Shown piece after piece: positions 46,461 through 59,039 of a stretch of 64,000 bases of DNA (position 1 is the first letter of the stretch; each line of letters opens with the position of its first letter). Under the pieces are notes generated by a model. The model saw nothing but the letters and a program-made list of their open reading frames with translations. It was not told where the DNA came from and did no database searches. The DNA comes from Inia geoffrensis (lineage: Eukaryota > Chordata > Mammalia > Artiodactyla > Iniidae), in assembly GCA_036417435.1 (NCBI GenBank), contig CM070900.1:118498315-118562314 (forward strand), in the 5' to 3' direction. The position numbers and the translations under genes are program-made.

Positions 46461-47859
46461 CACCGTGTGTGTTCTAGTTTATGGAAAAGGAAAATAAGTC
46501 TCTCCCTTTTCTTTTTTTGTGACTATATGCTAAGTGTCTGTGATTTGCAGTACTATTCGGCCAGGGCTGCGAGAGATGTATATGCTCTTATCTCACCGGA
46601 AGGAAACGAAGCGTAAACACGAGTAACCAAATAATATGCAGTACAAAGGATTTCAGAGAGAAAACTGAGTTGAAGTGCGAAGGGAAGGATTCCTGGAGAT
46701 ATAGAGAACTAAGTAGAACAGAAATAGGAAGCGAGGGAAGAGAAAACTCAAGGCCAATATGAGTATGGCATGTTGGGAGTGTGGAAGAGAAAGTAGCCTC
46801 TGATCCGGAGCCAGCCTGGACCAGGAATTGGTGTTCTCCTGCTGAACCTAAACAATTTAAGAGGACATGCACCTCAAAGTTACTCATGTCAGTGATGGCT
46901 CAAGGAAATAAGATCACTCTATTATATATGAAAATAGACAAAACATGAACATTGTTCAAGTCACAAAAATGACCAAACATCACCATACCCAGTCAATACG
47001 ATGACTTCTGCTTCTTTATCAATTACAACCTTAACCGTAGGCTAGTTTTCCTTCCTCCTACGTAGAATTCAGTGAGAGAGCAAAAGTCACCGGAAAGAAG
47101 CCCAAAGCCTAAGTCCTAACATCTTACTGAGATCCGCAGGGTTTCTCTGGGTATTTGGTCTCCTTTACTGCAATGAGTAATAAACCCAGCTTCTTCATTT
47201 ACAGATGTATTCCTGATAGTCTTTGACTAGTGGGTATTGGAAGAAACTGGTCATAAATGAGACTGGGAAAGTATTAGGTTAGCAGGGCCTTTCACAATCT
47301 AACCTAAGTTTTCATCTGTGGCAGAGTGTACATTGCTTCAGATGACTCATTTATACAGCAGTAGTAAATAAACAAAGTCAAGTAGGATTTAAGTCTTGCT
47401 TTGAAAACTGGTTATAAAGTGTATGCTTTAATCTTTCTTTAGCTTTTGAAAGAGAAAAGCCATGTTTCACCTTGACAAAAAAAAAAAAAACATGAAAAGT
47501 GAAGAAGTTTTATTTCTACAAGTAACTTGTAATTGAGTAGAGATGCATGTAATGCATAATTGGTGTTCTCCTCCTAATTGATAGAGGATTATGATATTCA
47601 GTTTTTTAAAAAGTCCCCATCAATGTCTTTATGTATTAAAGGATTATGATTTAACTATAATTGGGAGATGTTTTCACAGTTAATAGTTAATGTTTTCTGA
47701 ATTCTCTTTTTCAGTCTAATGTAAGTAATATCTCCTGTATATTTGGTTTATTGTTGCTTCTAATTCACATTAATTGATGCTCATCTGTGTATCTGGCTTT
47801 CAGCTAACTCCAAAGGGAACTCCAGGAGAGATTCTAGCATATGGCTTTGAAATTGTCTG
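46461..47859. other. Gene-free stretch upstream of COX7C
   Basis: Unique sequence. About 46590-46900 is purine-rich. An A15 run lies at about 47478-47491. A transcript diverging from the COX7C promoter could run through here, but no exon can be supported. Confidence 0.5.
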
Positions 47860-48510
47860 CCTCCTCATGGGCTCTGTGACCAATTAAAGTCAGTGGCAAA
47901 TTCGTTTCATCAAGAGATAGTGTCTATGCCTTTTCTCCCTGAATCTGGATGGACTCTGTGTGACTGTTTTGACCAAGAGAATTTGCCATAAGTAATGCTG
48001 TGCCAATATCCTGCCCAGGCCTTACGATATTGACAGCTTCCTTTCCTGTCTTTTGGAACATTTGCCCTTGCAACCCTGAGCTTCATGTAAGAAGTTTGAC
48101 TACTCTGCTGGAGAGGCCTCCTGAAGAGTACTCAAGAATGCACCGAAAAAAAGTGGGGGGTCGGGCTCAGGTGTCAGGTATGTGAGTGAAGCTATCTTGG
48201 ATTCTCCAGTCCAGTCCAGGTGCCAGCTGAATATCACTGAGGGCCCCCAGCAATGCTGTGTAGAGAAGAGTAGCCCAGTTTAGCCCTGCCCAAAATGCTG
48301 ATGTACAGATTTGTGAGACATAATTAAATGGTTGTTCTTTCAAGCCATTAAGTTTGGGGTAGTTTGTTATGCAATAGTAAATAACTGGAATAAGAACTGC
48401 TCAGCTGAACCCACCAGCCTCCAAAACTATAAGAGAAAATAATAAATTGTTTTAAGCCGCTAAATTTTAGGGTAGTTTGTGATAAGGGAGTAGAAACCTG
48501 GAACACGTAT
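47860..48510 (+). mobile_element. MaLR-type LTR sequence with two 3' ends
   Basis: An LTR-like body is followed by one end with 'aagccattaagtttggggta', 'gtttgttatgcaatag' (48343-48378), then a second with 'gagaaaataataaattgt' and 'aagccgctaaattttagg' (48431-48481). Two copies of the same LTR terminus in tandem suggest two elements or a partial duplication. Confidence 0.6.
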
Positions 48511-50784
48511 CATGCACAGTTTCTTATATATATAGCCTAACAATCTAAATTCAGTCATAATGGCTGGCAAGGAAAATGCAAATCACCCTTGAGAACCTTT
48601 TGATTCAGTAATGATACTTTTTTGCTATAAAATGAATTTTAAGAGAAATGAGACATTTCATGGATTGGAACAAAACAGAAAAGATCTTTAGGGACACGAG
48701 GTTTACTCTCAAGTTGTACTTTCAAAATAAAATCCAGTTATTTTAATAGTGAATAGGATGTACATCATAGAGTAAGCAATCTGCTTTTTAGACCCACATG
48801 AATCTTTGGAAACTGAAATTACATTATATAGAACAATATATCTAAAAATTACAATATTTGTCATGTCTCTCAACAGCTACTATATTAGATTTTTAGGAAC
48901 TAGGTTAGAGTTTACTTAAATTGTTTACTGAAGAAATTATATGTTTCTGTCCTACATTGAAAAACTCAAGTTTTCAAGTTTCTTTTGGTCTCAAGTCTTT
49001 AGAATTTCCTGCTACTGTAGCATTAACGTCGGAATGCTGTGTTAACTTTTTTTTGAAATTTTACATTTGTAGAGGGAAAAAAAAAAACTGGTTTTAGGAA
49101 AGGAGAAAATGTGATTCCACTGAGGCAGTTAGGGTTGGAGAATATGCTGCCAGCCTTCCAAATGATTTAGTGATGACCAACTGGAAGAAAAATTTCTGCA
49201 AAAAAGAAAAAAAAATGCTTATGTGATCAAACTGTATATTTTACTCTTCATCTTGCTTTATTACTTTTGAACACCATTTTTTCCTTAAAAGCCTTTCACG
49301 TTTTTTATTCCAACTTTATAGCTTAATCTCAATGAAGCTTTAAGGATGATTCACTTTTTAAAGATTAATTTATAGTTTAATTATTTGTCATTGAGAATTG
49401 CCAAATATAGGTAGGTACATTTTTACAGGGTGAACACAGAAAATAACATTTCTCAATTTGAAAATCAATGATTGTATTTATATTTATGTTCCATCTCCTT
49501 CTTGACTTAGCTTGCAATGATACTGGTATTGCTTTGACTAGTTTTCTTTAAATTCACTATGGCATTTCCTACTTGTGTCTATAACTGGAATACTAAATAA
49601 TCAAATAGTTTCATTCATTTATTTTAAGGAAACATAATTTAAATGAGGAAGGGGAATCTGAAAATGAATTTAATGCATCATTCTAAAAAGAAATCCTTTT
49701 TTGTTAGAAGTAAGAGAAACATAGGAGATATTTGAAAGTAAACCAACTTTCTTGCATTACTTACGTTGTTTTGTAAAGAATTGTGTAAATAAGGACTATC
49801 TGGAAGTCTTGGTTTATAACTAGGCCCTTTTTTGCTGATCAGTGCATATAAAGTGCTGCTATATTTCTACCAGATTGCAGGAATCTGATCAAAGGCACTT
49901 TGTTCCTCTAGACAATGTTCCTCTTTATAGTCCAGAAAGATGTTTGTTTATGCTATAACAGCTTTTGTATTTGGCTTTTCGGTTTGGGCTTATAATTAAG
50001 AAAAATGGGTTTTCTTGAGAATAACATTTATGCACTTTGAGTAAATTATTAGTGAATTCACCAAACAGTTCTTTTAAACATTTCAACTAATTATAAAATT
50101 ATACAAAGTGGGTTAGGTTTAATTTCCAGTTCTCTTCACATCCTTCAATTAAGCTATACCCTCACTAACAACATTTAAAACTGTATCATTGTCCCTGAAT
50201 TGTGTTCAGCATCTCCTTACCACTTTGTACTAATGGATATTATAAGCAACAGACTTATGAAACTCTTGCTGGGTTTACTATCTGGATTTTTTTTTTCTTT
50301 GAGTATGTGTTTCAGTATATTTCATGGTGTCATTTTTATGAGGACCCATAGGAGAAATTTCTCTCTGGTCTAAAATGAATATGCTTCTCCTGAGTAGCTG
50401 ATTTGCTTTTGCCTTATGAGTGCTGTGAATAACAAATTTTATTGTGATTTCTTCCTTATACTGATTCCTAGAAAGCTTAGAGCCAAATGTGTGACCTACC
50501 TTCAGTGGAGACTGTGAATGTATTTTGTGTACTTTACTCCTAGCTCCACCTTCTCTTCTTTATTTAGCTTTGCTTCACTTTTCTACCCAATTTTATTTTA
50601 TCTTGTTATATAGTATGTGTCTTTGTTCTATACCTCAAATGTTTTCTGAAACAATATTAGCATGTAAATAAGCTAATAAATTATAAATTCTCCTCACATA
50701 GAAATTTGTTGTAGTGTTACTTACTTTATTGATTTTTTTCTTTGCTTTCTGGAGCCTGGGCTAGGTAAGGTAATTAAAACTAGC
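48511..50784. other. Unique AT-rich gene-free stretch
   Basis: Over 2.2 kb without any repeat or gene that I recognise. Confidence 0.5.
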
Positions 50785-51125
50785 TAATGTAACAAGTGAT
50801 CCCCAAATTTTAATGGCTTAACACAATAAAGATTTATTTCTCACTTATGTCACAATCTGAATCAGATGTTCAGCATGCAATCTTCCACTTGGTAATTCTA
50901 GTGCCGTCATCTTCTTGGGCCTCCACTCAATCCTCTGGATTGACCCTGCCTGCCACCATGCTAAGAAGAAGGTAGAGGCTCACACAAGGGTCAGGTTAGA
51001 AGGTGGCATGCACTATTTGTGCCTATATTCTATTATCCAAACCAATCACATGCTACACAGATTTCTGTGTGTCTGAGAGGAAATTGGAAATGGTTTGGTT
51101 GAACACATAGCATCTCCTCTACAGA
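50785..51125 (-). mobile_element. MaLR-type LTR fragment
   Basis: 'aattttaatggcttaacaca', 'aaagatttatttctcac' and 'tctgaatcagatgttcagc' on the plus strand match the complement of an MLT1-type LTR end; the body is diverged. Confidence 0.55.
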
Positions 51126-51284
51126 GACCTTCTAGTTTCTTGCTGGAATCTTATGGAATACTTCTGCAAGAATTCAATATTCAGTGGTTATATGTTACCT
51201 TGGCACTTTGCTACAGTGGCTGCAAATCCTAATAATTCTTCTGTAATTTCCTGTTCCTGCACATTTCCTCAGAGTTGCACACTC

Positions 51285-51925
51285 CAGGCAATATACTGTA
51301 CCTGGAATCAGAATGACATGAGTTCAAATCCAAGATCTACCTTAACTGTTTAGCTTTGGGCAAGTTGTATGACCTTTCCTCATCTTTCAAATGGGGACAG
51401 TAATCGTACGTACTTTACAGGGTTGTTAGAAGGGTGTTTGGCTGCACCCCTCAGGCCTGCAAGCCTTGTAACTACCCAACTTCCAAACCAAAGTAAGCAC
51501 CCAGAGATAGAGACAGAAACATCAACAGTTTAGTGGATAGGGGAGCTTACTGAGTTTGCAGCAAAATGTCCTGGAGTGACACCCCATGGCAGACCACAGA
51601 AGGCAGATGGCAGGAAGGACACAACAGCAATCTCACTACTCTCAATAGGGGGGGAGAAGCAGGCTACCATTTATAAGGGGGAACTGACTTCAGATAGGCT
51701 CATCAGTTACTAGGGAAAACAGCAGCTGGGGCAGGGGACAAGCACATAGGCAGTTTACTGATTAAGCCCTACAGTTAAGAGGATTGCATAGTCATGTGAG
51801 TGAAGCAAGGACTGGTCGAGTAGGGGATGTACAGAGAGGAAGAGAACAGCCGTCTTGACTGGCCTGACCATACAAAGGGTCAATTGAGATATTTGCTGCT
51901 TCAGAGTGTTCAATTAGCAATGGGC
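51285..51925 (+). repeat. MIR SINE interrupted by a solo LTR
   Basis: The left part 51285-51434 has 'gagttcaaatccaagatc', 'tttgggcaagttgtatgacc', 'cctcatctttcaaatgggg' and 'tacagggttgttagaaggg'. After the LTR the text resumes 'aagggtcaattgagatattt', in register with the MIR 3' part. Confidence 0.75.
51435..51874 (-). mobile_element. 440-bp solo LTR, copy 2
   Basis: Begins TGTTTGGCTGCACCC and ends GCCTGACCATACA on the plus strand. The perfect 5-bp target duplication AAGGG is at 51430-51434 and 51875-51879, inside a MIR. Same length and orientation as copy 1, about two-thirds identical by eye, with its own target duplication, so it is an independent insertion. The minus strand has CCTTATAAATGG, a possible TATA box, about 200 bases from the 5' end. 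Confidence 0.78.
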
Positions 51926-52511
51926 CAGTGACAACCCCCTTTGGGGGATCCCCCTCCACGTGCCATTTTTTAATTATCTTTCGGTCTTTTCTCAACAGTT
52001 TGGCCACTGGAATATGTAGCTCTGAAATATTTTTTAAAAAACTGATGCACTACTGTAATGTAAGCTCTCTGAGGGAAGATAGTGGGGTTTTTTTTTGTTG
52101 TTTTTTTCTGATCACTTATGTATCATCCTAAGTATCCTCCATAAAGACACTCAATGAATGAATGCTGAAAACAATTAATGAATAGTGTAATAGTTTGAAT
52201 TTAAATCCAAATACTATGTTTTGAGTGTAGATTATGATTTAGTTTTTAAAATCCACTTTATTGAGGCATATGTTACATCCAGTAAAACGTCTATTTTGAG
52301 TGTCCTGTTCAATGAGTTTGACAACTGTATACAATCATTAAGCAACATCACAATTAAGATATAAAACAACAATCACCCATGATTTACTTGTAGCAATATA
52401 CTTTAAAAGGATTGATTTGTTAATTACCTCTGAGCACCCTAACCCTAGATGTTCAGGTATTCTCAATTAGAGCCAAAACTGCACTCAGTCCTATAAAAGT
52501 AGGCCTTATTC
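51926..52511. other. Gene-free stretch with an old L1 scrap
   Basis: About 52245-52385 resembles an old L1 3' end on the minus strand ('ccactttattgaggcatatg', 'gacaactgtatacaatc'). The remainder is unique. Confidence 0.5.
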
Positions 52512-52730
52512 CAGATTTTCTCAGCAGGAGACTATTTACATTATGGACCAGATTATTATTTGTTGAGGGTGATGTCTTGTGCATTATGTAGGATGCTTAG
52601 CTACATTTCTGGCATCTACACACTAGATGCCAGTAGCACTACCCCTCCCAAGCTATGGCAACCAAATATGTTTCCAAACATCATCAAAAGTCCCCTCTGC
52701 TGGCAAAATCATTCTAGGTTGAAAACCACT
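52512..52730 (-). mobile_element. MER20 (hAT-Charlie nonautonomous DNA transposon)
   Basis: The length is 219 bp, the consensus size as I know it. It begins CAGATTTTCTCAGC, contains 'ttatttgttgagggtgatgt', 'tgtgcattatgtaggatg', 'cactagatgccagtagcac' and ends GTTGAAAACCACTG. The 8-bp flanking duplication is no longer clear. MER20 copies are known to act as regulatory elements in some mammalian tissues, but nothing here shows that. Confidence 0.9.
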
Positions 52731-53987
52731 GCTCTACGGCCATCTCTTCAGGGCAAGGTGAGTCAACAGAACGTACACTTGATCTGAGCCAATGCTTTTG
52801 CACTTGCTGAGATGCACTGGCAGAATTGTTATGCTTCACCCTTTTCTGCAAGGTAAGGCTCAACTACCTTAGGATTCTGCATTCCACTGGCACTTTGCCC
52901 ACTCCCTTCTCTGCCATCATTGTGTGCCATCCACTGCCTGTAGTGTTGAAGATTTATAAGCTTCTGTTGATCCCTCTGTTCCACACTGAATCCAGGGCAG
53001 ATAGGAAGTGGTACTAAAGCTTGCTTTTGTGTTATTCTTGCCTTGTGAATCTGTGTTCTCTGAGACCCACTCATTTAGAAGGTAATGAACCTATCCTTAG
53101 TTCTACCTTTAGAAATAGACAATTAGTTTTTAATTAAATGAATACATGTGCTTAGCACTGTCTCTGGCAAGTAGTAATGCTCAATACATGGCAACTCTTA
53201 TTATTACTTCCCTACCACTGTTTTTCTGTGCTGCTGCTATATTCCCCTTGTTTCCTTATACTAAGATCACTCCTACTTTCATCATACTTAACCACACTTT
53301 CTCTGTTTGTATTCAGCTTTTTTATTAAGAGTATGCAGTCTATGTTCACATGTCCCAAAGATATTTAGCTCTCAAGACACCCAGGCCACCAAGGCACCCC
53401 TACCCTCCTGGTCTGATCACACGTTCCTCAGCTTTTGATGTTAAATTAAGAGAAAAAAATCAGCTCCTTAGGAAATTCCATCATCATTTGATTGGAAAGG
53501 AATGGCTTTCCTGATTAGAGCCACAAGGAAGACCATCCTCTGAAGGAAAAAAAAAACAGACATTCTGTCTCTTATAGTTTCCTAATTTTCTCACTATCCT
53601 TCCCTAGAAGAGCTATGGAACTCCATACTTAGTTCTTGTGCACTTTTTGAATAACAAAGGTGAACAGAGCATTTGATTGTAAACATCTACTGCAGTTCAT
53701 TAAAGGTAAATAAAATAATTTTTTAAAAAAGAATGTAAACTTAAGGTGTGACAGAACACCTCTCTACTCACCAGATGAGGAAACCAGAACATTGTTCATT
53801 TAATAGGACGAGGGGAACCCAGATCATGCAAGAAGCCTCGAGTAAGAGGATTATTAAAGAAATGTAGGTTATTATCATTATATACTATATTATTAACAGA
53901 AGTGTAGATTATTATGAACTGGGAAAAATTTGTGGAAGTGGTTGTCAAAGAAGGCTTGATTCTGTGTTCTTGTAACATAACTGTCAG
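52731..53987. other. Gene-free stretch
   Basis: Unique sequence with short L2-like scraps; no gene supported. Confidence 0.45.
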
Positions 53988-54000
53988 CACAAATTTGGCT

Positions 54001-54310
54001 GTTTTTTTTAAATTAATTTATTTTTGGCTGCGCTGGGTCTTCATTGCTGTACGTGGGCTTTCTCTAGTTGTGGCGAGTGGGGGCTAGTCTTTGTTGCAGT
54101 GCGTAGGCTTCTCATTGTGATGGCTTCACTTGTTGCAGAGCATAGGCTGTACACACACGGACTTCAGTAGTTGTGGCATGTGGGCTCAGTAGTTGTGGCA
54201 CACGGCCTTAGTTGCTCCACAGCATGTGGAATCCTCCAGGACCAGGACCTGAACCTGTGTCCTCTGCATTGGCAGGTGGATTCTTAACCACTGTGCCACC
54301 AGGGAAGTCC
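54001..54310 (-). mobile_element. CHR-1-type tRNA-derived SINE
   Basis: Reverse CHR-1: 'tttttggctgcgctgggtct', 'ctttctctagttgtggcg', 'gcatgtggaatcctcc', ending 'accagggaagtccc'. Target duplication CACAAATTTG(G/A)CT at 53988-54000 and 54311-54323. Confidence 0.94.
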
Positions 54311-54688
54311 CACAAATTTGACTTTTGACACTCAATATCTGGGGTTGTGAGATCCAAAATCCCTACTGCTCATCCTATTGTGTTACGTGGAATTTTCCAA
54401 AATCCTTTCAGAAACTCAAAAGCTGATTTTTTTCCCCCATTCTCTTTTCATTCCTGATGTAGCAATCCTATCCTGAAGGGAAGAAATGGTGTTAGAGGGT
54501 AGGGATAAAGGCAATTTATGGTTAATAAAAACAGGTGATGAATTAAAAGTGATTTTCCCAGGACACAGGTTTTTAACTACCTGAAGTGAAATGACTGATT
54601 TGAGTTATATCTACCTGGGAGAGCAGTCTTGGGTATGTATTGGGGATGCAGACAACCCTGACTTCAGGGGCATAAAAAATTCCAATAC

Positions 54689-54945
54689 GGGCTTCCCTGG
54701 TGGTGCAGTGGTTGAGAATCTGCCTGACAATGGAGGGAACATGGGTTCGAGCTCTGGTCTGGGAAGATCCCACATGCCGCGGAGCAAATAGGCCCGTGAG
54801 CCACAACTACTGAGCCTGCGCGTCTGGAGCCTGTGCTCTGCAACAAGAGAGGCTGCGATAAAGAGAGGCCCGCGCACCACGATGAAGAGTGGCCCCCACT
54901 TGCCACAACTAGAGAAAGCACAGAAACAAAGACCCAACACAGCCA

Positions 54946-54976
<31 letters not shown>

Positions 54977-54980
54977 GTTT
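54689..54980 (+). mobile_element. CHR-type SINE with (AAAT)n tail
   Basis: Head GGGCTTCCCTGGTGGTGCAG, 'gggttcgagctctggtc', 'gatcccacatgccgcgg', later 'caactagagaaagcac', then (AAAT)n. Perfect 14-bp target duplication AAAAATTCCAATAC at 54675-54688 and 54981-54994. Confidence 0.95.
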
Positions 54981-54994
54981 AAAAATTCCAATAC

Positions 54995-56658
54995 TTTTCC
55001 TATCATTATCAAGAGGAAAGTAAAATCTTTGTTTCTAATATTTGACACAAAGGCTTAGATATATATTAAGAGAAGTAAGAGTTTTATTTAAATTCACACT
55101 CTAAGGCCTTTCTAGAAGGCAAGATTACCAGGGAAGCGGGGGAGGGGTTGACATCTAGAAGCAGCAAGGGATTAGAACAACATGCAAGATGAAAAAAAAT
55201 ATTTGCAGAAACTGCATAATTTTGTTTAGAACAAGATTTTTTGCTTTCTCTCTCTTTCTCTCTCTTTGTATAAGAGAGAAAGAAAGAGAAAGCAAAAATG
55301 AAAATTTGGTGGAAAATACAGTTACAGAATCAAAATAACTTTACAGCTTTAAATAAGTTGGAATTCCACAAAAATAATTATAGAAAGAGGTGTTAAAGAT
55401 TAAGGATGCCAAGTTTAAATATATCAGAAAAATAAAATGATAGATTCGAAAGTCTGAGTCATAAAGACCAAAGAAGTCTGACAGGGTGATTTGATAAAAA
55501 TAATAGGATAAAAAAAATAAGATAAAAATTCTCATACCTTTCCCTCTTAGGTGCCAAATTGGCCATCTTCTTTGTAAAAGCAACACCCTCCATCTCGTAC
55601 TTAACCTAACTTTTCTTAATGCTGCCATCATTGAAGAGGTGTAATGATAAGCTCTCCCATGTAGTCCTAATGGCACCATAGACTCAGTCTTTGTAAAAGT
55701 AAATGTGTTCCGTTAGTGTACCTCCATCCTATACCACAAAGCTACTCTTCTTCCCAATTTTCCTTTTCATGGGTGTCATTCCCTTTTCCTGGTCATCCAA
55801 ACCCAGAATCTGAGAATTGTCCTTGACTCCTTTCTCTCTTTTCAAGGGACTTACCACTTAATGGGGTAGGGTTGAGAGAACGTCCAGATTGATAGAGGAA
55901 AAAAAAAATCATAGAATGTTATAAATAAGTAGAAATAGGAGGATCTAGACCCAAGACTGAGTCTTCTTTTCCTCACCTGTGCACACATTTACCCAGTGTT
56001 AACAATGATGACCATTTTAAGTGGGTATCTTAGTGCAGATAATCGCTGGTTATTTCTGTCTTAGTTCAAGTAGAAGGAAGATAGGAAAGTATTCCTCCAG
56101 CGCTGCTCTAAGTTAGAAGCTTTACACTGATTTTCTAGCTTATGATTTCAAGGTAACGCCTGTTTGTTTATGAAAACAGTACCTACACTAAACACAATTC
56201 GTAGGTAGAAAAATGTTGCTGTTAGTCTTCCAGCTTCTGAACGCTACTCCACTCCTACCACTCTGTGGGCTCTTCTTTTCTGCATGTTCCTCTCCACGAT
56301 TCCAGAAAACACACCCTCTTTTTGAGAGAGAGAAAAAAAAAAGACTTTTATGAGATCTAAAGTTAATGAATTTTTAATATGTAGACCATTGACATTATAT
56401 TGGAGCATGAATGTTCTCTGAAGACTTTCCAAGTTAACAGGAATTGAAGCATAAGTAAAAGGAATAATGCTTCTACAGATAATTTCAGACAACATGAGGA
56501 GGAGGAAAATTCTTTGTGTCTGTTTTTGTTTAATCAGGAGAGAATGTTGTGGACAAAATTTAAAATATTCAGATGGTTTCTGTACCATGTAAGTATTATA
56601 AAGTTATGGTAGTTTTTAGATAGTTTCTTTCCTTGGCATGAGTTCAACTATATAATTT
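54995..56658. other. Gene-free stretch with a pyrimidine/purine hairpin
   Basis: Contains the inverted repeat at 55238-55298. The minus frame 55341-55679 (112 codons) lacks domains and context, as does 56244-56588. Confidence 0.5.
55238..55298. repeat. Near-perfect pyrimidine/purine inverted repeat
   Basis: A TTTTTGCTTTCTCTCTCTTT-type arm of about 28 bases faces an arm AAGAGAGAAAG...GCAAAAA around a loop of about 5 bases; only two or three mismatches. Confidence 0.85.
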
Positions 56659-56673
56659 ACATGTCATATTTTA

Positions 56674-57025
56674 TTTTATTTTATTTTAAAAATTAATTAA
56701 TTAATTTGTTTATTTATTTATTTTTGGCTGCGTTGGGTCTTTGTTGCTGCCTTTGGGCTTTCTCTGGTTGCAGCAAGCGGGGGCTACTCTTTGTTGCGGC
56801 GTGAGAGCTTCTCATTGCAGTGGCTTCTCTTGTTGCGGAGCACAGGCTATAGGCACGCGGGCTTCAGTAGCTGTGGCATGTGGGCTCTAGAGCACAGGCT
56901 CAGTAGTTGTGGCACACGGGCTTAGTTGCTCCGCGGCATGTGAGATCTTCCCGGACCAGGGCTTAAACCTGTGTCCCCTGCACTGGCAGGTGGATTCTTA
57001 ACCACTGCACCACCAGGGAAGTCCT
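56674..57025 (-). mobile_element. CHR-1-type tRNA-derived SINE
   Basis: Reverse CHR-1 with a (TTTA)n tail, 'ggctgcgttgggtctttg', 'gcttctcttgttgcggag', 'gagatcttcccggaccag', ending 'ccaccagggaagtcct'. Perfect 15-bp target duplication ACATGTCATATTTTA at 56659-56673 and 57026-57040. Confidence 0.95.
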
Positions 57026-57787
57026 ACATGTCATATTTTAGATTATAAAGTTTTTTATTTAGGTATTTGAAGTTAGCATCTTCAATAATAATCTTTAAAC
57101 AACCCAACAGTTTCAATTTTTCTATGTTGGTTAGAAAGGTATGTTCAACTTGAAAATATAAGAAAACGTGATATATTTTAATTAAGTTTTAATAAAATAT
57201 TATTGTTTCTGGCAATATTAAATCATTTTTATCACTTTCAAACATATTACTGTGCAAATATAACTTTAATGAGAAATTTAAGGCATACATGTTGAAACTT
57301 TATAATTTTAGCTTTTTTTTGTACTAATGATTCTATTTGTGAATGCAGTACCTAATGTTAGATATGATAGTCTAAGGGTATGTGATTTTATTAATGAGCC
57401 AGTTAAGATTGTAAATAATGTAAGGAAAATTTGGATATGCTGGAGAAAACAAATATAGAAAATTTATAATCATTTTCCCCAGAAAATGCTACCTCATATT
57501 TTTAAGAATATGTAGTATATTACATTTTGGTTATAGTGTACAAAATGATTTTAAGGGAATAATGGAATAATATTAAAAGTAAAAAAGTAACCAAAGTGGA
57601 ATATAGGATTTAGGTCAAATCTTTTCCTTGTGAAATATGCAGATAACTGAAAAAACAAATAGATTTTAGCACAAGCCTTAATACTACATTTCACTTCACT
57701 TTGGTGCCTGTAGGAATAAGCATATTATGAATTTTTAATAAAAAATTTTAAAAAACAACAAAAATTAAATCTAGAAATTTATTTTGA

Positions 57788-57814
57788 AAGGAGAAGTTCT
57801 CTTAACTTCTCCTT
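57788..57814. repeat. Perfect 11-bp inverted repeat
   Basis: AAGGAGAAGTT (57788-57798) pairs with AACTTCTCCTT (57804-57814) around a 5-base loop. Confidence 0.95.
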
Positions 57815-57823
57815 AAGTTCTCT

Positions 57824-57854
57824 CTTATTGGTTCTCTTAGGGAGAACCAATAAG
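57824..57854. repeat. Perfect 13-bp inverted repeat
   Basis: CTTATTGGTTCTC (57824-57836) pairs with GAGAACCAATAAG (57842-57854) around a 5-base loop. It starts 9 bases after the preceding hairpin. No run of T follows, and the region is not transcribed by any known gene. Confidence 0.95.
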
Positions 57855-59039
57855 CAACAGTTAAGTTTTCTTCAATAGGATACAATATTTTAGACGTCTA
57901 TTAATAACTAGCTAACTTTAAGATGGATGTACATAGACAGTGTCCAGTGTTATCTAAAATTTAACAGTGCATAGATTTTCTTTGAATAACAATTGGCCTA
58001 TAAGAGACCAAAGCTACAGTTTCTAAGTTCATTAATTTTCAGTTGATAAGAAAAAGAGGATAATGTTGCTTAAACTTGTTTGCTCCTTTTCAAATTTCAT
58101 TGGTAAAAACCTGTAATTTGGTTTTAAAAATAAGATGAGCTAACAAGTGCTTCAGTACTGACACAAAAAAGAATAGAGTATGAAATTTTATTAATCTTAT
58201 TCAGCCTAATATTTTGTTTATTTAAAACAAACATCAATTTCCTTAAGTATGCGGTAGCTTTTTTTAAAAGGAAAAAATGGATTAAGTAATTAAAATATGA
58301 AGGGACTGAAGAAAAATCTCCCAAATTATATAACCTTAAAAAGTTAATCCCATTATATTATTAAATGAGCACTCGTTTTAGGCAGCACAGTGAGAACAGA
58401 GAGGTAATTGCTGAACTTCTTTTGAGCTTACTCTTATGCAACCAGAGGGCAGAAGAGAATGTTTTGGAAGATGTTCAACATTTAATTATCTCGATTCTGA
58501 GTTTTCCTAATGATTGTCAACCAATTGAATTCACATACTTATTTTATATTGTGTAGTACAAAGAATATGTCAGAACTAATAAAAAATGTAAATGAAAAAA
58601 GGAAAGTGGCTAATATTCCTTACCTTTCTCTTTCTCTTTACCAGCACATTTAAAAAATGACCAGTTTGCTATGTCTGTGAATATTCTTGCCTATATATGC
58701 ATAAATGGGACCAGAAATCATAAAGAATGATGGATTTTTTTATTGGATTTTAATTACAACTATGTGTAACTTTGAACTATAAAATAATTTAAAGAGATTA
58801 AGCAGAAAATTAGCCATAGTAAAAAAAGCAGAATTGTTGTATTAGGAACATGTTCTACCTGCTAGCAATGCAGATTTCAGTTTTTCTTATTGATCATTAA
58901 ATTCTATTTTCTAAGGATAAAAGAGATATAGATGCAGACATACAAGCTATAGCCAAAAAACTTTCAAGCTTGTGAAACCACTGGTCTTCCCTGTCCAGTA
59001 GTCTGTCTCTGATAGTGGCACCCTATCACCTTGGGGGTG

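Larger units (their letters stand above)
57041..59039. other. AT-rich gene-free stretch with hairpins
   Basis: No repeat family recognised in 2 kb. It holds the double inverted repeat at 57788-57854. Frames are short and without domains. Confidence 0.5.
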
